Assembly (NCBI GenBank): GCA_964342365.1
Contig: CAYFGW010000028.1
Span: 1 to 26,330, forward strand
Origin: CAXRDE01 sp964342365
GTDB lineage: Bacteria; Cyanobacteriota; Sericytochromatia; UBA7694
Direction of reading: 5' to 3'
Length of the DNA: 26,330 nt
The position numbers and the translations under genes are program-made. This document shows, in pieces, positions 15,741-23,303 of the stretch (its first letter is position 1; each line of letters begins with the position of its first letter). The notes below the pieces were generated by a model. The model was not told where the DNA came from and did no database searches. It saw nothing but the letters and a program-made list of their open reading frames with translations.

Positions 15741-16832
15741 TTATACCAGATCCGGGAAGGCTCCTGCCACCACTCCATGAATAATTTCGCCTTTGTCCAC
15801 GTTGAGACCGTAAGACAGCAGGTGGTTTTCTTCCATGGCTTTTTTGTAGCCTTTTTCAGCCAGTTCCAACACATAGGGCAACGTGGCGTTGGTGAGAGCA
15901 TAGGTAGAAGTACGGGGTACGGCACCGGGCATATTGGTCACACCATAGTGAAGCACGCCGTGTTTTTCAAAAATAGGATCACTGTGACTGGTAGGCCGAA
16001 TGGTTTCCACACAGCCGCCCTGGTCCACAGAAATATCTACAATAACACTGCCCTCACGCATGGTTTTGACCATGTCTTCGGTCACCAGCGTGGGGGTTTT
16101 AGCACCGGGAATGAGTACTGAACCCACCAGTAGATCCGCAAAGGCCACACTGCGAGAAATAGAACCAATGTCTGAGGCCACCGTCTCAAAACGGCCCTTG
16201 AGAATATCGTCGAGGTAGCGCAGACGATCAATATTGCGATCAATAATGGTCACAAAGGCACCCATGCCCAGGGCCACTTTGGCCGCCTGGGTGCCGGTTA
16301 CGCCCGCGCCAATAATCACCACATTGGCAGAAGGCACGCCCGAAACGCCTCCCAATAAAACGCCCCGTCCGCCGTTGCGTTTTTCCAGATACTGGGCTCC
16401 AATTTGTACAGACATACGTCCGGCAATTTCGCTCATGGGCGTTAGCAAGGGCAGAGAACCGTTAGGGCCCTGAATGGTTTCATAGGCAATGGCCGTACAT
16501 TTGCTGTCCATGAGTCCTTTGGTCAATTCACGGGAAGCCGCCAAGTGAAGATAGGTGAAAATCGTCTGATTTTCTCTCAGCATTTCGCATTCGCTGGCCT
16601 GAGGTTCCTTTACCTTCAGGATCATGTCTGATTGGTCAAAGACTTCTTGAGCAGTGGCCAGAATTTTGGCGCCCACTTCTTCATAATCTTCGTTATTGAA
16701 CGTGGAGTCTACACCGGCATTGTTTTCAATAAATACCTCATGGCCTCTGGACGTCAGGGCTTGCACCCCTGAAGGGGTAATGGCAACGCGGTATTCTTTG
16801 TCTTTGATTTCTCTGGGGATTCCGACTTTCAT
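15741..16832 (-). CDS. ald: Alanine dehydrogenase
   Basis: A 363-residue NAD-dependent enzyme that interconverts L-alanine with pyruvate and ammonia. The signature start 'MKVGIPREIKDKEYRVAITP' holds the substrate Arg15. 'MILKVKEPQ' carries the catalytic-site Lys and 'FTYLHLAA' the catalytic His. A Rossmann motif follows, 'VVIIGAGVTGTQAAKVALGMGA', broken by the nearby 'DRN' acidic end that selects NAD. 'VDISVDQGGCVET' and 'PTSHSDPIF' are further family marks. The length is close to the usual 370. A good GAGGAA ribosome site precedes the ATG, and the 67-base gap from surE holds a plausible promoter, so ald probably starts its own transcript, which continues into the DUF4388 gene. Confidence 0.97.
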   Translation of the reverse strand: MKVGIPREIKDKEYRVAITPSGVQALTSRGHEVFIENNAGVDSTFNNEDYEEVGAKILATAQEVFDQSDMILKVKEPQASECEMLRENQTIFTYLHLAASRELTKGLMDSKCTAIAYETIQGPNGSLPLLTPMSEIAGRMSVQIGAQYLEKRNGGRGVLLGGVSGVPSANVVIIGAGVTGTQAAKVALGMGAFVTIIDRNIDRLRYLDDILKGRFETVASDIGSISRSVAFADLLVGSVLIPGAKTPTLVTEDMVKTMREGSVIVDISVDQGGCVETIRPTSHSDPIFEKHGVLHYGVTNMPGAVPRTSTYALTNATLPYVLELAEKGYKKAMEENHLLSYGLNVDKGEIIHGVVAGAFPDLV

Positions 16833-16862
16833 AATCTGTTCCTCGCGGCAAAATATTTACCT

Positions 16863-16891
16863 GTTATACCACGATGAGCACCACCAGAAAA
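16863..16891 (-). promoter_or_regulatory. Possible sigma-70 promoter for ald
   Basis: On the minus strand, TTTTCT (16886-16891) and TATAAC (16863-16868) are spaced by 17 bases, about 30 bases upstream of the ald ATG. The -10 is good and the -35 is poor. It lies entirely in the intergenic gap after surE. Confidence 0.4.
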
Positions 16892-16899
16892 CCTTCGAA

Positions 16900-17679
16900 T
16901 CAGGAATTTAGATCCAGTGTCCAATCTTTTACGGTATTCAGATAGTCATAACGGGTCATATCGTAGTAAATGGGCGTAAGGGCCACATATTTTTGGCTCA
17001 CTGCCACCACGTCGGTGTCATCTTCTTCACCATGATCTACCACCACACCCGTTTGCCAGAAGTAGGACTTGCCGCGCAGATCCTGACGGCGTTCAAAAAT
17101 GTCCTTGAAGCGATGCAGGCCCAGACGGGTCACACGGGTACCCGCCAGTTCTTCATAGGGAATAGCGGGCACGTTCACGTTGAGTACGGTATGGGGCTTG
17201 AATTCATTCCAGTTAATCTGATGCACCAGTTTTACCACCACCTGAGCGGCAGTATCGTAATGCATATCGTCAAAGCTGTCCAGAGAAACCGCAATGGCGG
17301 GCAGTCCGCGAATGGCCCCTTCTACGGCTGCAGAAACGGTGCCAGAGTAAATCACGTCGGTGCCCAAATTGGGACCGCGGTTGATGCCCGACACAATGAG
17401 ATCAATGGTGCTGAGATCCAGCAGCATATTCATGGTGAGCTTGGCGGAGTCGCAGGGGGTGCCGTTGATTTTCCAGGCCTTTTTTACTTTAGGACTGTAG
17501 AGTTCGGGCACTTCTTCTGCTCGCAGGGGCTTGTGTAAGGTGAGACAGTGGCCTGTGGCACTGCGTTCGCGGTCGGGGGCGCCTACAAATACCTCATGTT
17601 CAGCTTCAGCCAGAGCATTTGCCAGTGCGCGAATACCCGGTGCGTGGGCACCATCATCGTTAGAAATAAGAATACGCAT
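16900..17679 (-). CDS. surE: 5'/3'-nucleotidase SurE
   Basis: A 259-residue cytoplasmic survival protein that hydrolyses nucleoside monophosphates and short polyphosphate. The family start 'MRILISNDDGAHAPGIRALA' has the metal-binding Asp8/Asp9; 'APDRERSATGH' carries the conserved Ser, 'GTPCDS' and 'SGINRGPNLG' follow, and 'DVIYSGTVSAAVEG' holds the conserved Thr/Ser loop. The length is normal. Its ATG overlaps the stop of the preceding phosphoesterase gene as TAATG, implying coupled translation. No pcm or nlpD gene, its partners in E. coli, is present in the window. Confidence 0.97.
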   Translation of the reverse strand: MRILISNDDGAHAPGIRALANALAEAEHEVFVGAPDRERSATGHCLTLHKPLRAEEVPELYSPKVKKAWKINGTPCDSAKLTMNMLLDLSTIDLIVSGINRGPNLGTDVIYSGTVSAAVEGAIRGLPAIAVSLDSFDDMHYDTAAQVVVKLVHQINWNEFKPHTVLNVNVPAIPYEELAGTRVTRLGLHRFKDIFERRQDLRGKSYFWQTGVVVDHGEEDDTDVVAVSQKYVALTPIYYDMTRYDYLNTVKDWTLDLNS

Positions 17680-18722
17680 TAGTTTTGTTCTTCAGGGGGA
17701 ATGAAATCGGGGGGGTACTGACGCTGGATGGCCGGACTATTGACCTGATCCACGGGGCGGAGACCGTCGTAGGAGGTGGGGCCAAAGGTTTCGATACGTG
17801 TATTAATAGGCACCATTTCCGTCCGCACATTGTCGCCGTTAATTTCTACCATCACCATGTGATAAATGCCCTGTCCAAAGCCTTTTTTCTTATCCAGTGG
17901 CGAGCCTGCTCCACCGCTGACCGTGTAATTGATGCCGTTAAAGGTTTGCTCATCGTAAAGGTGAATGTGTCCCAGGAACACATGATCCACCTGATACTTC
18001 TCGTTCAGTTTCATCCAACGGGCACCCACTTCAGGGCTTGGAGACAGTTTGTGGGCCCAGGGTCCTACGCGGGGAGGCGTATGAGAGAAAACAAATTTTT
18101 TCTTGTCCGTTTGAAACTGTTTTTCCATCCAGGCAAACTGACGCTCGGTAAAGTTGTAATTGGCACTGTCCATCATAATGAAGCGGGAGTTGCCGTAGTC
18201 AAAGCTGTAATCATCGAGTCCCGTTTCGGGATTAGGCTGGGTGTAGCGGGTTTCGTAATAAGAGCGACCGAATAAAATATCGTGATTGCCCACCACCGTC
18301 AGGTAGGGCACTCTGGACTTGCTGGTGATTTTTTCAAAGGTCTTCCAGTGAGGACGTAAGCTATCAAAGGTAAAGTCGCCCAGATTGACCGCAAAATCAG
18401 GGTTCAGGGCATTCATTTGATCAATGACTTTGGCATAAATTTTGTTGCCGCCGGTGGTCCAGGGCAGGGAGTTGCGGTTATCGCCCATAATAATAAAGCG
18501 AATGCTGCCGTCATAGGGCTTCTGCTGAATTTTTTGAATATTGGTGACCGTATCGCCAAATACGGGCTGACTTTCGGTGTTAAAGGTGTTAACACGAGGA
18601 CGATTTTGTCCGTTAAAACCGGGAGGTGCTTGTGTTCTGGGCAGCGGACGCTGACAGGCTCCCAACAGGCTGACGGTAACCAGTGCAAACCCGAGCACCT
18701 GACCTAAACGGGACGTCAACAT
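17679..18722 (-). CDS. Metallophosphoesterase lipoprotein
   Basis: A 347-residue exported calcineurin-like phosphoesterase. The signal peptide ends in LLGAC, a clear lipobox (Cys23), followed by a Pro/Arg/Asn-rich linker to about residue 68. The metal-binding motifs are complete: GDNR (80-83), GDFTFDS (115-121), GNHD (145-148), a His in 'FSHTPP' and GHIH (251-254). The GDNR form of motif I is common in purple-acid-phosphatase-like extracellular phosphoesterases. The first in-frame codon, TTG at 18728, would add two residues, but the GAGGAG ribosome site is correctly placed (eight bases) for the ATG at 18722. Member of the lipoprotein/radical SAM operon; TAATG overlap into surE suggests a linked role in phosphate release from nucleotides or other esters. 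Substrate unknown. Confidence 0.92.
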   Translation of the reverse strand: MLTSRLGQVLGFALVTVSLLGACQRPLPRTQAPPGFNGQNRPRVNTFNTESQPVFGDTVTNIQKIQQKPYDGSIRFIIMGDNRNSLPWTTGGNKIYAKVIDQMNALNPDFAVNLGDFTFDSLRPHWKTFEKITSKSRVPYLTVVGNHDILFGRSYYETRYTQPNPETGLDDYSFDYGNSRFIMMDSANYNFTERQFAWMEKQFQTDKKKFVFSHTPPRVGPWAHKLSPSPEVGARWMKLNEKYQVDHVFLGHIHLYDEQTFNGINYTVSGGAGSPLDKKKGFGQGIYHMVMVEINGDNVRTEMVPINTRIETFGPTSYDGLRPVDQVNSPAIQRQYPPDFIPPEEQN

Positions 18723-18746
18723 AAGCAATACTCCTCTACGGCAGCA

Positions 18747-19541
18747 TCAGAGAGCGAGGGTGTCCAGGATGTTGGTGTTGAGCCATTGACAGAGAATAGC
18801 TGCGACAGCCACCGGATAGTTCCACATCAGCACAAGGATGCTTTTACGTTTATTTAACCAATAATCTATATAGACATTACCTGAATATAATATCACAAAG
18901 AGGGGTAAAATCCAATCATACAGGTTAATGAAGGGGTAAAACTCACCGGCGGCGGGAATATGTTTAATTAATGGATACATCCAGCCGTAATATACAAAAA
19001 ACACCGGCAAAAGCAGCCAGAGGAACACAGAATGGAATAAGCGATCTGTGGTGTTCTGCTTGAAAAAGCAGAGCGGAAAATAGCTTACGCCGAGAGCTAC
19101 AGGCAGTGCCAGTACAATACTAAACAGGTCTTTGTCAGAGCGCGAAAAACTGTAGGCGTACACACAAAATAGTGCCACGGGCAAACTCAGGCACAGTCCC
19201 CAGCGTCCGCGTTTAAAATATTGAAACACCAACAACATGCCGCTGGCTATTAGCAGACCCACAGTGCTGTAAATTCCCTGTTTTAAGAACACGTTGGGTG
19301 CGGCCAGGAGTTGGCTCAGAGCTAGCGCACTGCTCAAAGCCAGCAGGGAAAGCCCCGTACTCCACGTTAACCAATAGCTGGCGAGTCCGCGTCTGGAATC
19401 CCGTTGGGCAGGTTCAGATACCCAAAACGAGCCACACAGCATGAGCACGGCCAGCACAAAAAAGCCGTAGCCCAGTCGGAGTCCGCCGGTGAGTAGAGAA
19501 TTTAGCTGGGCAATAAAGAAATAGATCGGTGTTTCGGACAT
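18747..19541 (-). CDS. Hypothetical eight-helix integral membrane protein
   Basis: A 264-residue protein of no family I recognise. It contains about eight hydrophobic helices (roughly 20-40, 56-78, 89-107, 113-131, 139-160, 169-190, 206-225, 234-254) joined by short loops with Arg/Lys (RDSRRG, KRGR, NKRK) that mark the cytoplasmic side. There is no soluble domain, no ATP-binding motif and no obvious catalytic His/Glu pair. The gene overlaps the end of the radical SAM gene by 40 bases and has its own GAGAGG ribosome site, so this start is well supported. Its position directly after a SPASM radical SAM gene suggests a carrier, exporter or membrane anchor for the product of that enzyme; this is inference. 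Confidence 0.82.
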   Translation of the reverse strand: MSETPIYFFIAQLNSLLTGGLRLGYGFFVLAVLMLCGSFWVSEPAQRDSRRGLASYWLTWSTGLSLLALSSALALSQLLAAPNVFLKQGIYSTVGLLIASGMLLVFQYFKRGRWGLCLSLPVALFCVYAYSFSRSDKDLFSIVLALPVALGVSYFPLCFFKQNTTDRLFHSVFLWLLLPVFFVYYGWMYPLIKHIPAAGEFYPFINLYDWILPLFVILYSGNVYIDYWLNKRKSILVLMWNYPVAVAAILCQWLNTNILDTLAL

Positions 19542-20812
19542 TGTAGATCCTCTCCGTTAAAATCGCGGCCTTCTGCCATCACCACCGCTCGACAGCCGCG
19601 GCACACGTCCTTGAGTTCGCAGCTGCCGCACAAGCCCGTTAAACGATCTTCAAGCTGTCTGAACTTCTGCAGATGCTCAGACTCTCTCCAGACCGCCATA
19701 AATCCTTTTGCACCGTCATTGTGCATATCTACATGACTACAGGGACTACAGCGACCGTCCACCTGGATGCTCAACATGCGTCTACCTGCGCTACATCCGG
19801 TAATTCCCGCCTGTTGCATTTGCCGGGCTTTGCCCATGCGCAGAAACGTATAGGAAGTGTCCGTCATCAGCGCAAAAGGGGCTTTTTGCCAGTACCTTAA
19901 CAGCTCTTGTAACTCCTGATGCCCCCGGGCGTCGAGCTGATGGGTAGCCAGCCATTCTGCGTCTGCCTGGGCTGCTTTGGGTCGGAGTAAATTGACCATA
20001 GCAGCTCCTTTTTTTAGAGCTAGCGTCAATACATTATCCAGGTCCGAAAGGTTTTTACGGGTCACCAGAATATTCAGGCCCCAGCGTAGACCTGTGATGC
20101 TGGCGTGTTCAATGCCCTGAAGCACTTTTTCAAAATGGGGCCGGGTCACTTCATGCATCGCGGCGGTAGAGCCATTTAGAGAAAACTGGATCTGACCCAG
20201 GCCAGCGGACTTTAGCTGTTGGGCTTTGGCGGCGGTGAGCAGGGCTCCGTTGGTGGTGAGATTGGCCACGAGGCCAGCGGCGGTGGCCCGGGCCACGTAG
20301 TTCACAAGTTCAGGATGCATCAGAGGCTCTCCTCCACCCAGTGCCAGTTGGAACACCTGATGCCGGACGGCTTCTTCGAGCAGACGCTGATAAGTAGTGG
20401 GTGACATATAGCGATTGGGCGTACTTGCTGTTTGATTGCTAAAAAAGCAGCCAGAGCAGCTTTGTTGACAGGCATCTGTTAAACTCAGGTGCAAGACTTC
20501 AGGCGCCATGCGAGAGCGTAAAGGAGCCTTCAGGATTTTTGTCTCTGAAATCATCGTTTCCAGGTCTTCTAAGGAGTTCTGTTCAAGCGAGTGATCCGTT
20601 TTGTGAGGAGTTTTGGTGATAAAATTTTTGGCCACGAGATAATGGCGAAACTGGAGGGCTTTCAAGGACCAGAGTCTTTGCCCGGACAGGATGCGGTGTA
20701 GGGTCTGTAACCCTTCCAGATCCAGTTCCAGAGTTTCAGCAGTGCGACGATGAAACCAGAGGGCAGCCAGAGGTTCGGCCCGCATCAAGGTCTGTGGGTT
20801 GAGTGTATACAT
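19502..20812 (-). CDS. Radical SAM/SPASM enzyme with PqqD/RRE-like N terminus
   Basis: A 436-residue iron-sulphur enzyme. Residues 1-65 (LNPQTLMRAEPLAALWF..., LELDLEGLQTLHRIL) look like a PqqD/RRE winged-helix domain that binds peptide leaders. The radical SAM core follows with C115, C119 and C122 (CQQSCSGC) for the SAM-binding 4Fe-4S cluster, and 'LALGGGEPLMHPEL' is the GGE motif binding the SAM amino group. The C-terminal SPASM domain has C340, C355, C358, C395, C398, C404, C407 and C425, enough for two auxiliary clusters. This layout is typical of maturases such as PqqE, AlbA-like sactisynthases and other RiPP enzymes. No short precursor peptide gene is seen beside it; the flanking genes encode two lipoproteins and a membrane protein. 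The start codon overlaps the upstream stop as TGATG. Confidence 0.93.
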   Translation of the reverse strand: MYTLNPQTLMRAEPLAALWFHRRTAETLELDLEGLQTLHRILSGQRLWSLKALQFRHYLVAKNFITKTPHKTDHSLEQNSLEDLETMISETKILKAPLRSRMAPEVLHLSLTDACQQSCSGCFFSNQTASTPNRYMSPTTYQRLLEEAVRHQVFQLALGGGEPLMHPELVNYVARATAAGLVANLTTNGALLTAAKAQQLKSAGLGQIQFSLNGSTAAMHEVTRPHFEKVLQGIEHASITGLRWGLNILVTRKNLSDLDNVLTLALKKGAAMVNLLRPKAAQADAEWLATHQLDARGHQELQELLRYWQKAPFALMTDTSYTFLRMGKARQMQQAGITGCSAGRRMLSIQVDGRCSPCSHVDMHNDGAKGFMAVWRESEHLQKFRQLEDRLTGLCGSCELKDVCRGCRAVVMAEGRDFNGEDLQCPKHRSISLLPS

Positions 20813-21387
20813 CAGGGATAGCTATAGGCCAGTCCCAGTTCTTTGCGCAACTGACGATTGTATTTGTCTTTGAGTTGATCCAGAGCAGCCTTTTGGCGCT
20901 GTTCCAGATTAAAAGAACTCAGGCTTACGCCCACAAGCGCCGGGGCACCAATAGCCACCGCCACCGTGGCCCGCTGTTGTCTACCTTCGGGAGTGGTCCA
21001 GTCAAAAGCACCTGCCAGGGTTTCGGCGGCCACATAGAGCGCACTGCTGAGCCAGAATCCCAGCCAGAGCGAGGTGTCAAAATTTTCGAGGCGCTCCACC
21101 CGATCCAGATGCCAGCGGGCATCGCTCACTTTGCGCGTGAGTTCAGGCATGAATGAATTCAGGTAATAATACCTGTCCGGTGTGGCAAAGGTGCTAAACC
21201 CGAATTCATCCCCGGAACGCACGATGTCCGCAATGCCGTACTGCTGGTAGTAGTTCTCTTTCTGGAGTTGCGTGTAGTGAAAAAAACGCTCAGGATCTTC
21301 AGGCGTCCGGTTCCAGTTAGACAAAGAGACCGCACAGCTTTGTAGCAGCAAACAAAAGATTAAAAGCAGAGGTAAAAAACGTTTCAA
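20812..21387 (-). CDS. Lipoprotein, paralogue of the upstream lipoprotein (copy 2)
   Basis: A 191-residue protein of unknown family. The signal peptide ends in LLQSC, a lipobox with Cys18. Residues about 24-100 closely resemble the preceding gene's product: 'NWNRTPEDPERF', 'QKENYYQQYGIAD', 'GFSTFATPDRYYYLNSFMP'. One or two hydrophobic segments (about 106-125 and 143-160) and a charged C-terminal helix ('DQLKDKYNRQLRKELGL') complete it. Translation begins at TTG (21387), overlapping the upstream stop as TTGA; no ATG is available before residue 80, and the typical MKRF signal start supports the TTG. It overlaps the radical SAM start by one base. It likely sits in the envelope; its function is unknown. 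Confidence 0.82.
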   Translation of the reverse strand: MKRFLPLLLIFCLLLQSCAVSLSNWNRTPEDPERFFHYTQLQKENYYQQYGIADIVRSGDEFGFSTFATPDRYYYLNSFMPELTRKVSDARWHLDRVERLENFDTSLWLGFWLSSALYVAAETLAGAFDWTTPEGRQQRATVAVAIGAPALVGVSLSSFNLEQRQKAALDQLKDKYNRQLRKELGLAYSYP

Positions 21388-22010
21388 GGGGATACCGCCA
21401 GTGTGGGCTCAGGAATTAACGTAGAAAGGTTAGAAGGTTCAAGTTGTAACTGTTTTCGGAGCGCTGCGTTGTATTTGAGACGTAGTTTTTCGTATTCGGC
21501 TTCGCGAAAATAGTCTGTAACATATTGCCTTGATATTTCTACAGCAAGATATATGATGGTATTCGTCAAAATTATGACCCATATATTCTGCTCCAGATTA
21601 GAAGATTCGCTTCCAGAAGAGTTGTTGCCGCTATAATTAAGTGCTTCGCCCGAAGCCACTCCTGTATAAACGGCAAAGAAGGCATACGAGATTAGCCATC
21701 CAAATGCACCGATGGTACTAATATTATCAACCGTTTCGTAATGCTGTTCTGCATCAGGGACCAGAGACTGAACGATTGGGAAAAAAGTGTCTAGATCGTA
21801 TTTTTTATCGGGCTCTGCAAAAGTGGAAAAGCCTGAACCCTCCATAGAAGCTATGCCGAACTTCTCGTAATACGCTTGTTTCTCTTGCTCAGAATAACGA
21901 GAAAGTTCTTCTGAGTCAGCAGGCAGATCTCGCCAGCGGTAGACGGTGGCGGCACAGCCCTGAAGTTGAAGGAACACGAGGGTAACAATAACCCAGCGAA
22001 AAATAGTCAT
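21384..22010 (-). CDS. Lipoprotein, paralogue of the downstream lipoprotein (copy 1)
   Basis: A 208-residue protein from ATG 22010. The frame extends to a GTG at 22043, but the ATG gives a standard signal peptide (MTIFRWVIVTLVFLQ) ending in the lipobox LQGC. It shares with the next gene the run 'W-R-x-x-P-x-D', 'QEKQAYYEKFGIAS', 'GFSTFAEPDKKYDLDTFFP' and the C-terminal 'LRLKYNAALRKQLQL' helix. Two hydrophobic segments (about 106-128 and 150-166) flank a Ser/Asn-rich loop. The pair therefore arose by tandem duplication and has diverged. It is the first gene of the radical SAM operon. No family is recognised. The A+T-rich central part has codon use a little unlike its neighbours. Confidence 0.8.
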   Translation of the reverse strand: MTIFRWVIVTLVFLQLQGCAATVYRWRDLPADSEELSRYSEQEKQAYYEKFGIASMEGSGFSTFAEPDKKYDLDTFFPIVQSLVPDAEQHYETVDNISTIGAFGWLISYAFFAVYTGVASGEALNYSGNNSSGSESSNLEQNIWVIILTNTIIYLAVEISRQYVTDYFREAEYEKLRLKYNAALRKQLQLEPSNLSTLIPEPTLAVSP

Positions 22011-22108
22011 AACACCATCATAGCCCAGGCAGAGAACAGACACAATCTTATCAATCTGCGGGATACTATTTTGAGAAACCAGAGACAGAGAAAACGAGGA
22101 GAACGGAT

Positions 22109-22627
22109 ATGGGGTTTGAAGAACAACTCACCGGAGGACATCCCAATTCACTGGGCAATACGGTAGAGGTGGTGGAACAGGTGCTTCAGGACCGCGCGAA
22201 GTTAGCAGAATTATTTGCCTGTTACGACAGTCAGGATGAAGTGGTACGTTTGCGCACGTCCAGTGCCCTGAAACGGGTGGTAAAAGCGCAGCCAGAATGG
22301 TTTGAACCGTATCTTGAACCGCTGGTTTATCGTATTTCCCGGCGGGAGCAACCTTCCACCCGGTGGAGTTTTGCAGAAATGATGTTGACCCTTGAGCCGC
22401 GTTTGTCAGCTGATCAGAAGCAAAGCGCTACCGACACCATGCTGGAATATTTGTCCACATCTGATGATTGGATTGTCTTGATGCGTTCTGCTATTACCCT
22501 GAGCGAGTGGTGTACTGACCGTGAAGACTTGCGGACCCAACTCGTTCCGCTACTCAAAACCATGAGCCATGATTCCCGCAAATCCGTGGCCAACAAAGCC
22601 CACAAGCTTCTTGAAAAAATCCTGTAA
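22109..22627 (+). CDS. HEAT-repeat-like protein
   Basis: A 172-residue soluble, all-helical protein. The segments 'EVVRLRTSSALKRVVKAQPEWFEPYLEPLVYRI', 'QPSTRWSFAEMMLTL' and 'DDWIVLMRSAITLSEW', each read in part, followed by 'SVANKAHKLLEKI', have the helix-turn-helix rhythm and the conserved D/R placements of HEAT or Armadillo-type repeats, about four units. Such folds bind proteins or nucleic acids; DNA-glycosylase AlkD-like proteins also use this fold, but no catalytic pattern can be claimed here. ATG 22109 has a GAGGAG ribosome site. It lies 45 bases upstream of the cation transporter on the same strand and is divergent from the lipoprotein operon. Confidence 0.78.
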   Translation: MGFEEQLTGGHPNSLGNTVEVVEQVLQDRAKLAELFACYDSQDEVVRLRTSSALKRVVKAQPEWFEPYLEPLVYRISRREQPSTRWSFAEMMLTLEPRLSADQKQSATDTMLEYLSTSDDWIVLMRSAITLSEWCTDREDLRTQLVPLLKTMSHDSRKSVANKAHKLLEKIL

Positions 22628-22672
22628 AATGCCTGATAATATAAGGTAAAGCTCCTGTGAAGAGGTAGACGA

Positions 22673-23287
22673 ATGGGCGTTGGCTGCCAGCACAAAGAAA
22701 AAGAGCTCCGACTGATGCGCAAACACCAGAGCCGCGTGCTCAAAATTGCGCTGGCGTTGAATGCAGCCATGTTTATTATAGAAATGGCCACCGGCATTCT
22801 TTCAGGTTCCAATGCCCTTAAAGCGGACGCGCTGGATATGTTCGGTGATGCGCTGGCCTATGGTTTTAGCCTGTATGTGGTGGCTCAGAGCATGCAGTGG
22901 AAAGCCCGGGCTTCTTTGCTTAAGGGTGGGTTTATGGCTTTTTTTGGCCTGGCGGTGGCAGCTGAAACCCTGTGGCGTGTGCTGTTTCCCATGGTGCCCG
23001 AATCCTTTACCATGAGCAGCATCGGTGTGCTGGCACTGCTGGTCAATATTACCTGCCTTTATCTGCTTAATCGTCACAAAAACGACGATATTAATATGAC
23101 CTCTGTGTGGTTATGCTCTCGCAACGACATTTTTGCCAATGTGGGCATTATTGTGGCTTCTGCGGGGGTATTTTTAACCCATAGCCAGTGGCCCGATGTG
23201 TTTGTGGGAGCCGTTATTGCCTGTTTGTTTTTACAAACCTCCGTGGGCGTAATTCGTGATTCGTATAAGCATCTGAACGCGATCTAA
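22673..23287 (+). CDS. Minimal CDF-like cation transporter
   Basis: A 204-residue inner-membrane protein with five to six helices that matches the transmembrane part of cation diffusion facilitators: 'ALALNAAMFIIEMATGILSGSNALKADALD' (helices 1-2, read in two parts), a polar, His-bearing loop 'NRHKNDD', 'WLCSRNDIFANVG' (helix 5) and a last helix. The cytoplasmic C-terminal metal-sensing domain of standard CDFs (about 300 residues) is absent. The usual metal-site His in helix 2 is Asp55 (with D52 and D59), and in helix 5 the His/Asp-xxx-Asp pattern is CSRND (C148, D152). This CSRND form occurs in a short subgroup annotated simply as cation transporters. Placement 16 bases before the copper ATPase suggests a metal-stress operon. 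A GAAGAGGT ribosome site supports the start. Confidence 0.88.
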   Translation: MGVGCQHKEKELRLMRKHQSRVLKIALALNAAMFIIEMATGILSGSNALKADALDMFGDALAYGFSLYVVAQSMQWKARASLLKGGFMAFFGLAVAAETLWRVLFPMVPESFTMSSIGVLALLVNITCLYLLNRHKNDDINMTSVWLCSRNDIFANVGIIVASAGVFLTHSQWPDVFVGAVIACLFLQTSVGVIRDSYKHLNAI

Positions 23288-23303
23288 TGGACCCTGTAAA
23301 CCA

